Assembly (NCBI GenBank): GCA_902795715.1
Contig: CADBME010000442.1
Span: forward strand, 1-15,470
DNA length: 15,470 bases
DNA from: an uncultured Lachnospiraceae bacterium
GTDB lineage: Bacteria > Bacillota_A > Clostridia > Lachnospirales > Lachnospiraceae
Direction of reading: 5' to 3'
The position numbers and the translations under genes are program-made. Below the pieces are notes generated by a model, which was not told the DNA's origin, searched no databases, and was given only the letters and a program-made list of their open reading frames with translations. Below, piece by piece: positions 14,158-15,470 of the stretch. Each line of letters begins with the position of its first letter. Position 1 is the stretch's first letter.

Positions 14158-14171
14158 AATCTATTCCCTCC

Positions 14172-15470
14172 TCAGCTCTGTAATGCATCAAAACGGCACA
14201 GCTGCTGGCATACTCCGCAGCCAACACACAGGGTGTTATCAATGGCGGCTTTCTTGTCTCTGAAGCTTAAGGCCGGGCATCCGAGACGCATACAGGACCG
14301 GCAGCCTACGCATTTTTCCCGATCCACATGAAGGGGCGGGTTGTGTTTTACATATTTGAGCAAAGCACAGGGACGGCGGCTGATGATTACGGATGGCTCC
14401 TCAGCTGCCAATTCTTCCTTGACGGCCTGATCACATTCCGACAGGTCATATGGATCTACGACCCGGACCCGGTTAAATCCCATTGACCTGCAGAGAGCCT
14501 CCAGGTCAATTTTCCCGGCGGGATCACCTTTAATATTATATCCTGTGGTCGGATTCTGCTGGTGGCCGGTCATGCCGGTGATGGAGTTATCCAGTATGAT
14601 CACCGTAGAGTTGGACTGGTTGTAGGCAATATTGGCCAGGCCGGTCATACCGGAATGCATAAAGGTAGAGTCACCGATAACTGCGACGGTTTTTCCCTGA
14701 CTTTCCTTGCCCAGTGCTTTGTTAAAACCGTGAAGGCCGCTGATGGAAGCACCCATACACAGGGTGGTCTCTATGGCCGCAAGGGGTGGAACCGCTCCGA
14801 GAGTATAGCATCCGATATCACCAAGGACCGTACATTTATTTTTAGATAATATATAGAAAAGACCTCTGTGGGGACAGCCGGCACACATCATAGGTGGTCT
14901 TCCCGGAAGAGATTCGTCAAGGGAGACAAAATCGGGAACTTCCACGCCCAGTTTCCGGGCAATCAGATTCTGAGAGTACTCCCCTTCCAGAGGAAGGACA
15001 TCCTTACCGGTCACTTCAAGGCCAAGGGCCTTACAGTGATTCTCGATGACAGGATCCAGTTCTTCGATAATGACGAGTTTGTCAACCCTTGCGGCAAAGT
15101 CCAGGATCAGCTTGTCGGGAAGAGGATTGGACATACCGATCTTGAGAATGCTGGCCTTGTCCCCGAACACTTCCCTGGCATACTGATAGCTGGTTGAGCC
15201 TGTGATGATGCCCAGGGAAGTATCCCCCATCTCCACACGGTTGAAAAAACAATCGTTAGCAAGGGCAGTCAGCTTCCGGGTCCTTTCTTCCACAAAGGGA
15301 TGACGGCGGATGGCATTGCCCGGCATCATAACGTATTTGGCAATATTTTTTTCATAGACTTTTTCTTCCGGCATCACACGATCACCGGTCTCCACAACAC
15401 TCTGAGAATGAGCAACACGGGTACACATCTTGATGATAACCGGGGTATCATATTCTTCGGAAAGCTCGAA
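14172..15470 (-). CDS. iorA: Indolepyruvate ferredoxin oxidoreductase subunit alpha (5' part outside window)
   Basis: Partial: the frame is open to the right edge, giving the C-terminal 432 residues; the N-terminal part lies beyond 15470. An ATG at 15426-15428 is internal, since DTPVIIKMCTRVAHS continues through it as in the family. The fragment covers the end of the pyrimidine-binding region, then the thiamine pyrophosphate domain with MCAGCPHRGLFYIL, GDIGCYTLG and the GDSTF-to-DNSITGMTGHQQNP segment. A C-terminal ferredoxin domain has two 4Fe-4S motifs: CVGCRSCMRLGCP (spacing 2-2-4) and CVGCGVCQQLC (2-2-3). The subunit binds TPP and the iron-sulfur clusters and works with IorB on aromatic 2-oxoacids in anaerobic metabolism. 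Followed by iorB after 14 bases. Confidence 0.96.
   Translation of the reverse strand, partial: FELSEEYDTPVIIKMCTRVAHSQSVVETGDRVMPEEKVYEKNIAKYVMMPGNAIRRHPFVEERTRKLTALANDCFFNRVEMGDTSLGIITGSTSYQYAREVFGDKASILKIGMSNPLPDKLILDFAARVDKLVIIEELDPVIENHCKALGLEVTGKDVLPLEGEYSQNLIARKLGVEVPDFVSLDESLPGRPPMMCAGCPHRGLFYILSKNKCTVLGDIGCYTLGAVPPLAAIETTLCMGASISGLHGFNKALGKESQGKTVAVIGDSTFMHSGMTGLANIAYNQSNSTVIILDNSITGMTGHQQNPTTGYNIKGDPAGKIDLEALCRSMGFNRVRVVDPYDLSECDQAVKEELAAEEPSVIISRRPCALLKYVKHNPPLHVDREKCVGCRSCMRLGCPALSFRDKKAAIDNTLCVGCGVCQQLCRFDALQS

Overview
The window reads as chromosomal DNA of an anaerobic Clostridia bacterium, most likely of the Lachnospiraceae. The reasons are the moderate GC content, strong AGGAGG ribosome sites, an infC-rpmI-rplT operon with a long attenuated leader, indolepyruvate:ferredoxin oxidoreductase genes, a class II type EPSP synthase, and zinc-ribbon/single-TM surface proteins. 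The genus is not resolved. No phage, CRISPR array, tRNA, rRNA or intact transposase gene is visible.

Layout, left to right. 1-93 is an unassigned hairpin-rich stretch. 94-2231 (minus) holds two envelope genes: a secreted glucosaminidase and, downstream of it, a zinc-ribbon/TM/YARHG protein. Between them lies a perfect 39-bp inverted repeat that looks like a mobile palindromic repeat. 2300-3937 (minus) is a translation operon: a consensus promoter, a roughly 430-nt structured leader with an internal terminator, infC (probable ATT start), rpmI, rplT and a strong terminator. 3973-4564 (minus) is a dCMP deaminase gene whose promoter overlaps a terminator-like hairpin. 4667-7332 (minus) is hom followed by lysC, the aspartate-to-homoserine branch; lysC carries a plausible internal start for a separate regulatory subunit. 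7356-9614 (minus) is an EF-G-like GTPase gene with altered G3 and G4 motifs. 9689-12432 (plus) is tyrA-aroA, part of aromatic amino acid synthesis, with its own promoter, a hairpin-bearing leader and a strong hairpin at the end. 12441-15470 (minus) is iorA (cut by the window edge), iorB and a second zinc-ribbon/TM protein, tightly spaced.

The genes form small housekeeping units rather than one system. hom and lysC share the aspartate pathway. tyrA and aroA share the shikimate/tyrosine pathway. iorAB acts on aryl-pyruvates, so aromatic synthesis and aromatic 2-oxoacid oxidation or reverse carboxylation lie side by side, transcribed towards each other. The two zinc-ribbon/TM proteins share a plan (zinc ribbon, proline-rich cytoplasmic stretch, one TM helix, acidic or Ser/Thr-rich linker) but have unrelated outer domains; the function of both is unknown.

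I see no clearly new multi-gene system. The most worthwhile observations are regulatory: the infC leader attenuator and ATT start, the promoter/terminator overlap at the dCMP deaminase gene, the nested palindrome, and the internal start of lysC. At protein level they are the degenerate EF-G paralogue and the paired zinc-ribbon surface proteins. All family calls rest on reading motifs by eye; no database search was run.
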